From Chloroflexota bacterium (GTDB lineage: Bacteria > Chloroflexota > Anaerolineae > Aggregatilineales > Phototrophicaceae): a DNA stretch of 44,544 bases. Position 1 is the first letter of the stretch, and each line of letters begins with the position of its first letter. Location of the stretch: the NCBI GenBank assembly GCA_026706395.1, contig JAPOYU010000012.1:2155-46698 (forward strand). The letters are read 5' to 3'. Shown one piece after another: positions 1 through 7,550 of the stretch. A program made the position numbers and the translations under genes. The notes beneath the pieces were generated by a model that ran no database searches, was not told where the DNA came from, and worked only from the letters and a program-made list of their open reading frames with translations.

Positions 1-1457
1 CAGGTGGCATGGCGGTATTGCTCCAGGTGCATGCCATTCAAATAGAGCTCTTCAGCGGAGGAGAGTTCGGCTGGCGGCAGGGTCGCTGTAGCTGGTTTCG
101 GCTCGGGCAGTTCTCGGTTGTACTTTGGCTCGTAGCTCACCAGTATCCGATGATCTTCCCAAACACTCAGATCCAGTTGGTGCGGATCCGTATCGGCTGG
201 CAGGTGGATCGTCTCAACCAGCGGCTGCTCGGGTGACAGTTCCATTTCTTCCGAATACAGGATGGTCTGTGCATCGCGCAACATGACATGTACTTCTCGG
301 CGCGAAGTCAAGTAAACGCCGATGCTTGCGCTTTCGCCGTCCACATAAAGATTGACGACAGCGTCTTTGCTGGCATTCTTCGCCGGACCGACTTCTTTGT
401 ATGGCATGAAGACCTGCGTGAAGCGCTTCTCTTCGCCCGGCATCAGCCAACTGAAATCGGGTTGATTGTCGGTGAAGGCGCCGCACATCAGTTCAATGTA
501 TGGTCCATCCTCGTCAGTCAGCTGGCGATCCCAAGCCCGGCCAAAATCGCCATTGCCCCAGGTCCATTGCTTCTTGCCCGGCACAAGGTGGTGGTTGGCC
601 ACATGCATCATTCCCGCCTGCGTGCCATGATCGTAGCTACCGAGAAAGTCGTATTCCGAGTGATACGCCATATACGAGGTCGGCACCGGGATGTTCTTGT
701 AGCGAGAGATATCGGCCCCCGGCGAATAGTCGTGCTTGTAATAGACGCCGGCGGCTATGGGGAAGTCCGACACATCGCGTTTTCCGTGGTCCATCACGGC
801 GTGTACATCGGGCGGGAAGACAGACTGGTAGTCGTCATTGACATGCACCGCCGGATTCGCCCACCAGAGGAAGGTCTGCGGCAAAGACGTCCGGTTGTAA
901 AGCTGAACGCTGAGCTCAAGATACGCGCGCTCTGGATAGAGCGTGAAGCCGACCATGCCCTTGGTGCGGAACATGCGCTCGATTTCGCTGAACCAGACTG
1001 TCTTGCTGCCATCCTCGTTTTCGTCGATACGGAAGTCGACTGGCTGAAAGGTGCTTGGACGATGATGCTGCGGCCAGTTGAATTCGATGCCGCCGGAAAT
1101 CCAGGGCCCGGTCAAGCCAACGAGCGCCGGTTTGATGACGCGATTGTAATAGACAAAGTGAAAGCCATTCGTCTTATCGCGCGCCATCTGCACGCGGCCG
1201 CCGAGCTCCGGCAGCAGCATAATCTCGAGATACTCGTTCTCAAGGAAGATCGCCTGGTAGGTGGCATCGGCCTTTTCGTCGGCGACGCGCTCTATAATGG
1301 GATGAGGATAGATGACGCCGCTGCTGCCTTGATATACCCGGTTTTCCAAGAACATGGGATTCTTGTCGGGTTCACCGGCGGCATACGTCGGAATGACCCT
1401 GTCCTCGACACGGACGGTGACGCCAGAACTCTCGTAAAACAGGTCAAGTCTCCGCAA
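1..1457 (-). CDS. DUF5107 domain protein with TPR region (3' end off window)
   Basis: An uninterrupted minus-strand frame runs off the left edge. Translation gives conserved DUF5107 segments: GEPDKNPMFLENRVYQGSSG near the N-terminus, LPELGGRVQMA, then LTGPWISGGIEFNWPQHHRP in the middle. At the edge the sequence enters EELYLNGMHLEQYRHAT, which looks like the start of the usual TPR tail. The family has a mutarotase-like carbohydrate-associated fold, and the substrate is unknown. The 5' end is uncertain: an in-frame TGA lies at 1476-1478 and no ATG occurs before the conserved region, so the best candidate is TTG at 1457, without a convincing Shine-Dalgarno sequence. An ATG at 1492 is in another frame. 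The gene is divergent from an AraC regulator, which fits sugar-responsive control (inference). Confidence 0.8.
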   Translation of the reverse strand, partial: MRRLDLFYESSGVTVRVEDRVIPTYAAGEPDKNPMFLENRVYQGSSGVIYPHPIIERVADEKADATYQAIFLENEYLEIMLLPELGGRVQMARDKTNGFHFVYYNRVIKPALVGLTGPWISGGIEFNWPQHHRPSTFQPVDFRIDENEDGSKTVWFSEIERMFRTKGMVGFTLYPERAYLELSVQLYNRTSLPQTFLWWANPAVHVNDDYQSVFPPDVHAVMDHGKRDVSDFPIAAGVYYKHDYSPGADISRYKNIPVPTSYMAYHSEYDFLGSYDHGTQAGMMHVANHHLVPGKKQWTWGNGDFGRAWDRQLTDEDGPYIELMCGAFTDNQPDFSWLMPGEEKRFTQVFMPYKEVGPAKNASKDAVVNLYVDGESASIGVYLTSRREVHVMLRDAQTILYSEEMELSPEQPLVETIHLPADTDPHQLDLSVWEDHRILVSYEPKYNRELPEPKPATATLPPAELSSAEELYLNGMHLEQYRHAT

Positions 1458-1604
1458 GAAGCGTTGTTCTTTATTTCATGCAAGCCTAACATGTGCTGTC
1501 ATCGTGTCACAATAGAATATAAACGCGGTTGATGGACTATATTCTCAATATGTTATAGTAACTGTGCGAAACGCGTACTTCTTGGCGCTACGGGGAGCTT
1601 ACTC
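1458..1604. promoter_or_regulatory. Divergent promoter region between DUF5107 gene and araC-type gene
   Basis: This AT-rich spacer separates the divergent genes. It contains an interrupted inverted repeat, CTATA at 1537-1541 and TATAG at 1554-1558, and a plus-strand TTGATG (1529-1534) upstream of TATAGT with a long 19-nt spacer. A GGGGAG Shine-Dalgarno at 1592-1597 serves the AraC gene. The inverted repeat is a candidate operator for the AraC regulator; that is inference only. Confidence 0.4.
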
Positions 1605-2495
1605 ATGCAACCGTTGAGATTGATGGATGGCTTCGCGGGTGAGATCATGTATGTCGTGCCTCGCCCTATGTTGCAGAAAGCTCGTTCTCATCCCTTGGTC
1701 AGACCATTGACGCCGACCGATATCGGTTGGTTTCCATCCGCCCGCTATCACTATCGCGAACGGCCATCTGGTGCCCCAGAACATATTCTGATTTTCTGTA
1801 CCGAAGGAAAGGGATGGCTCGAGGTTGAAGGCGGCCGATACGAAATTTCCGCCAACCAGGCGCTTATTATTCCGAAACGTCGCCCTCATGTATACGGCGC
1901 CGTCAATGACGATCCCTGGTCGATCCACTGGGTGCATTTCATCGGCGCGGCGGGTGACTACTACGTCGGTCAGCTGAAGAAGGGCGCGTACAGTCTATCA
2001 ATTGATGCCGGCATGTCCGCATCGCTGGAGGACCTATTTGCCAGGTGTCGGGATACCTTTGTCGCCAACTTTCTGTTGCAACGCATGATCTATGCCTCGC
2101 AGACGCTGCATCATCTGCTGGGATTTCTGTTTTTCAACAACCGCGCGTTCTCCCCGCTGCTCCGCAGCAGCCGCTTCCGCAGCATAGACCGGACGGTTTC
2201 CTACTTGCATGAGAACATGAGCGAGCAACTGACGTTGAATGACATGGTCGATCATTCGGGATTGTCAAAGTCGCATTTTATCCGACTGTTCAAAGACCAG
2301 ACCGGTCACACGCCAATGGACTATTTTATTCAACTCAAGATGCAGCATGCTTGCATGCTTCTAGCGTATGGGCAGGCAAGCGTCGGGCAAATTGGCGAGG
2401 AATTGGGATACCATGACCAATACTACTTTTCGCGCGCATTTCGGAAAGTAATCGGCATGTCACCGACCATGTATCGTCAATCCTCCTATAGTTGA
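1605..2495 (+). CDS. AraC family transcriptional regulator
   Basis: A 296-residue protein of usual AraC length. Residues about 40-110 form the cupin-like AraC_binding domain, with the typical pattern GKGWLEVEGGRYEISANQAL followed by IIPKRRPHVYG and WSIHWVHF. The C-terminal ~100 residues carry two helix-turn-helix motifs: LTLNDMVDHSGLSKSHFIRL, then the family signature IGEELGYHDQYYFSRAFRK with GMSPTMYRQ. The ATG at 1605 follows GGGGAG by 7 nt; an internal Met at codon 7 is an alternative. This class usually senses a sugar and activates a neighbouring catabolic or transport gene. The divergent DUF5107 gene is the obvious target, but the effector cannot be read from the sequence. Confidence 0.93.
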   Translation: MQPLRLMDGFAGEIMYVVPRPMLQKARSHPLVRPLTPTDIGWFPSARYHYRERPSGAPEHILIFCTEGKGWLEVEGGRYEISANQALIIPKRRPHVYGAVNDDPWSIHWVHFIGAAGDYYVGQLKKGAYSLSIDAGMSASLEDLFARCRDTFVANFLLQRMIYASQTLHHLLGFLFFNNRAFSPLLRSSRFRSIDRTVSYLHENMSEQLTLNDMVDHSGLSKSHFIRLFKDQTGHTPMDYFIQLKMQHACMLLAYGQASVGQIGEELGYHDQYYFSRAFRKVIGMSPTMYRQSSYS

Positions 2496-2508
2496 TTGGC
2501 TCTGCGCC

Positions 2509-5500
2509 TCATTTGCGGCGTGGAAAGCGCGTCAACACGGTGATCGGCTCCGGCACCTTGATGCGCTGGCTCAAAGAGAGCTGTCCCAAGTCCGTCACTT
2601 TGGCGCGGGCGGTGCCGGCATAAAGCGCGAGTTGAGCGCCCGGCTTGCGAAAGTCTCGTTCCATAAGCGCCTGCCCGACCTGGTAGCCTTCCGAATCGAT
2701 ATTGCAACTGGTGACCTTGCCGACGACGCGGCCACGTGGATGGACGATTGGGTCGCCGAAGTGGGCCGGGCGCGCGCCGCGGTTGTCCATGCGGAAGCGG
2801 CTGATCTGGTGCTTGCGTCCTGCTTCGTGGGCGGTGAAGGCGCCTTTGCCGATGAAGAACGGCTTGTAAAGCTTGACGTAACTGCCGAAGCCGGCATCAG
2901 CCGGGTTCAGGTTCAGTTCGCCCGCCAGCTCCAGCCCATAGAGCGGCAAACCGGCTTCGGTGCGCAGGCTGTCCCGCGCCGCCAGGCCACAGGGCGTCGC
3001 ACCCGCTTCGATCAACGCGCGGAATAGCGCCGCCGCTTCTTCCGGATGTACAAAGAGTTCATAGGCGACGCGCTCGCCGGTATAACCCGTGCGCGAGACG
3101 ATCAAGTCAAAGCCGCCGAGCCTTACTTGGGCCACGCCAGCCCAGCGCAATCGCTTGACGGCCGCTTTGTCGGGTTCGCTGCCTTCAAGCTGGAGCAAGG
3201 CGGCGCGGCTGCCGGGACCCTGCAGGGCGATATCGACGCGCTGCTCGGCGCTCCATTGCGGCAGGCGCAGGTCGCGCAGTTGGATGCGGTCTGTCCCTTC
3301 AATGCGGCGGCCGGGCATAGCGGGGTCGATCAGAACCGCGCCGTCGATCACCGCGTTTAGCCACTGCCAGTTCTTGTCGTTATTCGAGGCGTTGACCACC
3401 ACCAAGAAATGTTCTTCCGCCAGGCGGTAGATCATCAAGTCGTCAAGCGGAATGCCGTCAGTATCAAGAAAGTAGGTGTAATGCGAACTGCCGACTTTCA
3501 GGCGTTTGACATCGTTGGTGGTGACGAGATCGAGGAAATTCTCGGCGCCGCCCCCCTTCAGCTCGAAGACGCCCATGTGCGCCACATCAAAGACGCCCGC
3601 GCTCTTGCGCACCGCTTCATGCTCATCGCTTACCGCGCGGTACCAGAGCGGCATGTCATAGCCGGCGAAAGGCGCCATCTTCGCGCCCAACTCGAGGTGC
3701 AGGCTGTGTAGCGGTGTCTCGCGAAGCATATCGACGGCGGCGACATCAGGTTCGAATTTGAGTGGCATACCCCCCTCTAAATCTCCCCCCATCGCAATGG
3801 AGGGAGACTTCGTCTCGCTTGCGATGCCCTTGTGGTAGAAGTTCGGACCGCTCATGCCTATGTAGTACGTCTTCTGATCGTAACCGGCTATCGGCGCGAG
3901 CATGCGTGGCTCGCCTTCGCCGAGGATGCGCACAGCGACCGGTCCCGGCACTTTGGCGTACACGTCGACATCGTCAAATAAGGCGAATCCGTCGCTGAGG
4001 CTGCGCAGCCAGGCGACCGCGCGCTCGGCCTTGCCGGCGAGATTAAGGCGGTACTCGGCCGCCGAAATGCGTGTGACCTCCCCGCTGGCCATCTCCGCGC
4101 CGGTTTTCTCGAGGATGCGCGTCGGCCGGCTATCACCGTCGTTCAGCGCCGCGACATCGCTGGTCAGGGCTGTATGCAGAAAATCGCCCGCTGCCGCGCC
4201 ACTGACGCTGATCTCGAGGCAGCTTTCTTCTGCATCGGCGGAGTTTACCTCTCCTCCCGGCTCCCTCTTCGAAGCATTAGAGAGGGGGAGTGAAGGATAG
4301 AAGTGTGGGTAGCCATCTTCTGTCGCGTTGGTGTCGATGCCGAGTCGCGCCGCTAGCTCCTGCGCGCGCTGCCCCGCCGTTTGCAGCGCGTCGAAATCCA
4401 CCTTGGCCCGCGCCAATGGCCGCACCCGCCCGGTCAAGCTGAACGGCAGGCAAGCGTCCAGCACATCGGCAATGATATCGCCGAGTTCGTCAATGTCGGC
4501 GGCGGTGATGCCCCGCTGGGAGAGCCAGGTTGTGCCCAGTCGAATGCCGCTCGGCCTAAGGGCGGAGCTGTCGCCGGGGATAGTCTGCCGGTTGACGACA
4601 ATGCCGGCCAGGTCGAGGATTCGCGCCGCCATGTCGCCGCTGAGAGCAGTGCCGTCCGCGCCGGTGATCGACTTGCAATCAAGCAGGAGCAGATGAGTAT
4701 CTGTCCCGCCGTAGGGTACGCGGAAGCCACGGCTGTCCAGCTTGTCGGCCAGGCGCGTTGCGTTGACTAGGGTATCGGATTGGAGTTGCAGGAACTGGTC
4801 TGTTGCCGCCAGGCGCAGGGCGACGGCCAGGCCCGCCATGGCGTTAATATGCGGACCGCCCTGTTCGCCGGGGAAAACAGCGCGATCGAGTTTTGAAGAC
4901 AGATCGCGCCGATGAGTGATCAGCACGGCGCCGCGCGGACCGTTCAGGGTTTTATGTGAGGTGAAGCTCACGACATCAGCGATGCCCACCGGGTTGGGAT
5001 AGACGCCGGCAGCGATTAGTCCGGCGACGTGAGCGACGTCAGCGAGCAAGTATGCGCCTGCCTCATCGGCAATTTCGCGATAGGCCTTCCAATCAGCGGC
5101 GAAAGGGTAGCTGCTGAAGCCACCGATGATTAGTTGGGGTTTGTGCTCCAGCGCTAGCTCGCGCATGCGATCGTAGTCCAGTTTTTCGCTGGCGGGGTCG
5201 ATGCCATAGCTGACGATGTTGTAGTACTTGCCGCTGCGGTTGACCGGGCTGCCGTGTGTCAGATGGCCGCCCATGATCAAGTCCATGCCCATGACCGTAT
5301 CGCCGACATTGAGAAGAGCCGTGTATGCCGCATTATTCGCTGGCGCGCCGGAAAGCGGCTGGACGTTTACAAATAAATCGTCTGCGCCGTAACCATTGGC
5401 GGCGAAGAGTTCCGCCGCTCGCCGCCGAGCAAGGGACTCGAGTATGTTGGCATATTCAGTGCCTTTGTAATATCGTTGATCGGCATTGCGCCGAAACTCC

Positions 5501-5751
5501 GGCAGGCGCCGCTCATAGTCGAGGATTTCCGGCTGAGACATTCGACGAGAGTTTTCCAGCGGATAACCTTCGGCGTAAATGTTGTGAAAGGCTGAACTGA
5601 GGGCGTCCCGGACAGCGAAAGGCGCCGTGCTTTCAGAAGGGATCATGATCAGCTTGGCTTGCTGACGCGCTGTCTCATGTCGGATGAGTTCGGCGACATC
5701 GGGATCAAGCTCGCCTATGCCGCCACGGAAGAGATAATCGTTGTTGGTCAT
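2509..5751 (-). CDS. Fused serine hydroxymethyltransferase - aminomethyltransferase (GlyA-GcvT)
   Basis: One 1080-codon frame joins two one-carbon enzymes. Residues 1-~450 are serine hydroxymethyltransferase, with the PLP-lysine motif SFTSHKTLNGPRG (Lys267), FPGEQGGPH and LGTTWLSQRG. It carries ~26 extra residues between EGYP (61-64) and RYYKG (93-97). Residues ~511-610 form a small domain resembling a reduced GcvT/YgfZ-like module (inference). Residues ~675-1065 are aminomethyltransferase, with FDVAHMGVFE, LQGPGSRA, SRTGYTGE and the folate-site CGLAARDSLRTEAGLPLYG. GlyA makes glycine from serine; GcvT moves the methylene from glycine cleavage to tetrahydrofolate. Residues ~481-501 and ~645-663 appear to be translated palindromic repeats. 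No GcvH or GcvP gene is in the window. It lies downstream of three SGNH genes on the same strand. Confidence 0.93.
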   Translation of the reverse strand: MTNNDYLFRGGIGELDPDVAELIRHETARQQAKLIMIPSESTAPFAVRDALSSAFHNIYAEGYPLENSRRMSQPEILDYERRLPEFRRNADQRYYKGTEYANILESLARRRAAELFAANGYGADDLFVNVQPLSGAPANNAAYTALLNVGDTVMGMDLIMGGHLTHGSPVNRSGKYYNIVSYGIDPASEKLDYDRMRELALEHKPQLIIGGFSSYPFAADWKAYREIADEAGAYLLADVAHVAGLIAAGVYPNPVGIADVVSFTSHKTLNGPRGAVLITHRRDLSSKLDRAVFPGEQGGPHINAMAGLAVALRLAATDQFLQLQSDTLVNATRLADKLDSRGFRVPYGGTDTHLLLLDCKSITGADGTALSGDMAARILDLAGIVVNRQTIPGDSSALRPSGIRLGTTWLSQRGITAADIDELGDIIADVLDACLPFSLTGRVRPLARAKVDFDALQTAGQRAQELAARLGIDTNATEDGYPHFYPSLPLSNASKREPGGEVNSADAEESCLEISVSGAAAGDFLHTALTSDVAALNDGDSRPTRILEKTGAEMASGEVTRISAAEYRLNLAGKAERAVAWLRSLSDGFALFDDVDVYAKVPGPVAVRILGEGEPRMLAPIAGYDQKTYYIGMSGPNFYHKGIASETKSPSIAMGGDLEGGMPLKFEPDVAAVDMLRETPLHSLHLELGAKMAPFAGYDMPLWYRAVSDEHEAVRKSAGVFDVAHMGVFELKGGGAENFLDLVTTNDVKRLKVGSSHYTYFLDTDGIPLDDLMIYRLAEEHFLVVVNASNNDKNWQWLNAVIDGAVLIDPAMPGRRIEGTDRIQLRDLRLPQWSAEQRVDIALQGPGSRAALLQLEGSEPDKAAVKRLRWAGVAQVRLGGFDLIVSRTGYTGERVAYELFVHPEEAAALFRALIEAGATPCGLAARDSLRTEAGLPLYGLELAGELNLNPADAGFGSYVKLYKPFFIGKGAFTAHEAGRKHQISRFRMDNRGARPAHFGDPIVHPRGRVVGKVTSCNIDSEGYQVGQALMERDFRKPGAQLALYAGTARAKVTDLGQLSLSQRIKVPEPITVLTRFPRRK
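3763..3819 (-). repeat. Palindromic repeat-like insert inside glyA-gcvT (linker 2)
   Basis: Inside the fused gene, arms 3782-3792 and 3797-3807 form an 11-bp inverted repeat with one mismatch around a 4-nt loop. The insert is translated in frame as about SETKSPSIAMGGDLEGGMP (residues ~645-663), directly before the GcvT domain. The C/G-rich base use differs from the flanking codons and resembles the insert at 4249-4311 and the intergenic segment at 28230-28292. It looks like a REP-type element tolerated in an inter-domain linker; the assignment is inference. Confidence 0.5.
4249..4311 (-). repeat. Palindromic repeat-like insert inside glyA-gcvT (linker 1)
   Basis: Between the GlyA domain and the middle module, CTCCCTCT (4261-4268) faces AGAGAGGGGGAG (4279-4290), an imperfect stem of purine/pyrimidine-asymmetric arms. 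It is translated in frame as residues ~481-501 (about YPHFYPSLPLSNASKREPGG), a low-complexity stretch not expected in either enzyme family. Like the insert at 3763-3819 it sits in a linker and keeps the frame open. Confidence 0.45.
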
Positions 5752-5790
5752 GGACGGGTCCGTAGCTTACGGTTTACGTTGCGGGCGACA

Positions 5791-5799
5791 ATTGTAGCA
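5791..5799 (-). promoter_or_regulatory. Extended -10 promoter of glyA-gcvT
   Basis: The minus strand reads TGCTACAAT, an extended -10 box, about 40 nt before the ATG at 5751. The -35 position holds only TAGAAT. Equivalent boxes (TGCTAATAT at 7477-7485 and TGCTAGAAT at 9208-9216) precede the two decayed glyA copies, together with a shared GATTCTAT/GATTATAT block, which supports this as the ancestral glyA promoter. Confidence 0.5.
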
Positions 5800-5888
5800 C
5801 GGCGAAACTACCGATTCTATAGCGCTTGCGTGACAATCATTCACGACTGTGGAGTATATTCTCAAACTTAATTCTTGGTTTCTGACTT

Positions 5889-7106
5889 TTATTGAAGTCG
5901 CGCCGAGACACAAGTTCTATCCGCTATGCAGGTGAGCAAATCCGCGGCGACAGCTTCTGCTATCCTCCGATTTATTTCAGGTCCATAATGCCTGCCAGGT
6001 TGAAAGTAATCTCTTTCCAAGTATTTCGGCTCTAGAAACTCTAGAACATCGATGAAATGAAAAGCCGACAGCAGATGATGCAGAAGAGGTTGATAAGACG
6101 CTTCTGTTCTTTCAAAGTAATTGCGAAGATGCTCCAATCCCGGCAAGTGAAGCACAATGAAATTTGCGCCGCTGCTTTGAACATCTTTTGAAAACGCATC
6201 GACAATTGCTATGGCTAGTTTGCCTTTCTCGCTGTGCAAACCGTGATCATCACTGGATTGTTCAATGTTCTGGTTTAATGCTACATGAAATAACGTTGCA
6301 AGCCGGCTGAAGGACCACATGCGAAAAAACGGGTCGCGGCTAGTATGATAAGCCTCGTAATCGGCTAGCGGGTGGCTCTCAAGCTCCTCGTTTACGGCGA
6401 GGAGTTGATCCGGTGGCAGACTTGGATAGTTGACCAGGGTTAGTTCGCCATCTGTAAGGACAAACCGGGGTCTCGCAAATGGGACTATCCACGCGGGATA
6501 CTGGAAATGTGGGAATATATTGACATTGCGGTCGAGATTTTCAGGTTGAAACCCAAATATCACAATATCAGGCGAAAATAACTTGCCACGATGCTGCCAA
6601 TTCAAATACGCTTGCCCCATGTTGAAGCCACTGACGCCAAAATTTAGCACCTCAGCCTTAATGCCCGCCTGGTTGAGCAACAGTTCCAGTTTGTAGCCCC
6701 AAGCCTCATCATCCCATACCTCCTCACTAGCAACAAATGAATCGCCGAATAAGGCTATGCGCAAGGTGCCTAGTGGCGGTTCTAAGGCGTATTCCCGCTT
6801 GGAGCGAATCCCAACGCTGTTCACAGTGAATGCGCCTACCTGCAGCTTGGCATAGGGACGGTAAGCCCAACCAGTATATTTGTTATAGATGATGGTTGCT
6901 TCGTGTTCTCTAGCGAAATATGAATCGATTTCCTGCGCTAATCGCTTAAGGGGCGTAGCAGGCGGGTCAAGTCTGTATCCTGCAAAAGAAAAATAGCCTT
7001 GAGAATCAGTCTCACCAAATACACGTATGCCGATCTCAATTAAGAAGAGGATGAATAAGAAGCTGAAGATAAGTACTACAATGTTAAAGCCCTTGCTTCG
7101 ACTCAT
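5889..7106 (-). CDS. Membrane-anchored SGNH/GDSL hydrolase-like protein, paralog A
   Basis: A 405-residue protein with one N-terminal membrane helix (residues ~8-29) and the rest presumably outside the membrane. The SGNH nucleophile motif ALFGDSF has Ser123; VLNFGVSGFNMGQA and PDIVIFGFQPENLDRNVNIF follow. Near the C-terminus GRHYGPEINRRIAEA offers the likely catalytic His. The family includes esterases and O-acetyl-modifying enzymes, and the substrate here is unknown. It is clearly paralogous to the proteins at 7551-8783 and 9267-10526. GGAGG lies 7 nt before the ATG. By eye it is more AT-rich than most neighbours. It is the paralog nearest the intact glyA-gcvT, 137 nt upstream of it. Confidence 0.85.
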   Translation of the reverse strand: MSRSKGFNIVVLIFSFLFILFLIEIGIRVFGETDSQGYFSFAGYRLDPPATPLKRLAQEIDSYFAREHEATIIYNKYTGWAYRPYAKLQVGAFTVNSVGIRSKREYALEPPLGTLRIALFGDSFVASEEVWDDEAWGYKLELLLNQAGIKAEVLNFGVSGFNMGQAYLNWQHRGKLFSPDIVIFGFQPENLDRNVNIFPHFQYPAWIVPFARPRFVLTDGELTLVNYPSLPPDQLLAVNEELESHPLADYEAYHTSRDPFFRMWSFSRLATLFHVALNQNIEQSSDDHGLHSEKGKLAIAIVDAFSKDVQSSGANFIVLHLPGLEHLRNYFERTEASYQPLLHHLLSAFHFIDVLEFLEPKYLERDYFQPGRHYGPEINRRIAEAVAADLLTCIADRTCVSARLQ

Positions 7107-7550
7107 CGTCTAGCCTCCAATTTCGCAACAACGATATGATTCTGGCAGAGTGCATTACTAGAATATATTCAACCACCTGCATCAGCAACAAGACAGCAAG
7201 TCGGCGAGGCAACGCTGCTTGAGATTAACGCGTCTGGCTATTTGAGCTTGTGAAATGGAGTCATTTGTCATGCGGAGCGGAGAGAAGAACCCCGCGAACA
7301 GGATACGGTACGGTGCTTTCCGTCGGGATCATAATAAGTTTCGCTTACTGACGCGCTGTCTCATGGCGGATGAGTGCGGCGACATCAGGATCAAGCTCGT
7401 CTATGCCGCCACGGAAGAGACAATCGTTGTTGGCCATGGACTGGCCCCATTGCCCGACTTGCTATGTGGGTGTTCATATTAGCATGGGGATGCCGCTGAT
7501 TCTATGATACTTCATCGCGCGGCCGTGACCGATTCCTCAATGAATCTACG
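7107..7550. other. 444-nt spacer holding a glyA remnant and duplicated glyA leader
   Basis: The spacer between SGNH paralogs A and B contains a decayed copy of the start of glyA-gcvT (7261-7437) and, beyond its former ATG, a decayed copy of the glyA leader. The latter has a promoter-like TGCTAATAT on the minus strand and a GATTCTAT block, both also found upstream of the intact gene at 5790-5820. The part from 7107 to 7260 holds the ribosome-binding site of paralog A and TATATTCAA at 7164-7172. I see no other gene. Confidence 0.7.
7261..7437 (-). pseudogene. Decayed duplicate of the first ~57 codons of glyA-gcvT
   Basis: Starting from ATG at 7437 the minus strand reads MANNDCLFRGGIDELDPDV and onward, collinear without gaps to codon ~57 of the intact gene (which begins MTNNDYLFRGGIGELDPDV). 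Codon 31, Gln in the intact gene, is TAA here. The frame nevertheless stays aligned (AKLIMIPTESTVP versus AKLIMIPSESTAP) until similarity ends and a TGA closes it at 7261-7263. The rest of the SHMT gene is absent; the next gene downstream is SGNH paralog A. This is a truncated product of tandem duplication, not a gene. Confidence 0.88.

Noticed and set aside
288..1532. A 414-codon open frame on the plus strand
   Set aside because: It is antisense to the DUF5107 gene, whose minus-strand translation shows conserved family motifs. The plus-strand product has low-complexity His/Arg/Val-rich sequence with no recognisable domain.
7255..7482. A 75-codon plus-strand open frame in the SGNH spacer, similar to one at 5659-5871
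   Set aside because: The similarity is real but is explained on the other strand: both are antisense to glyA start sequence, one intact and one decayed.
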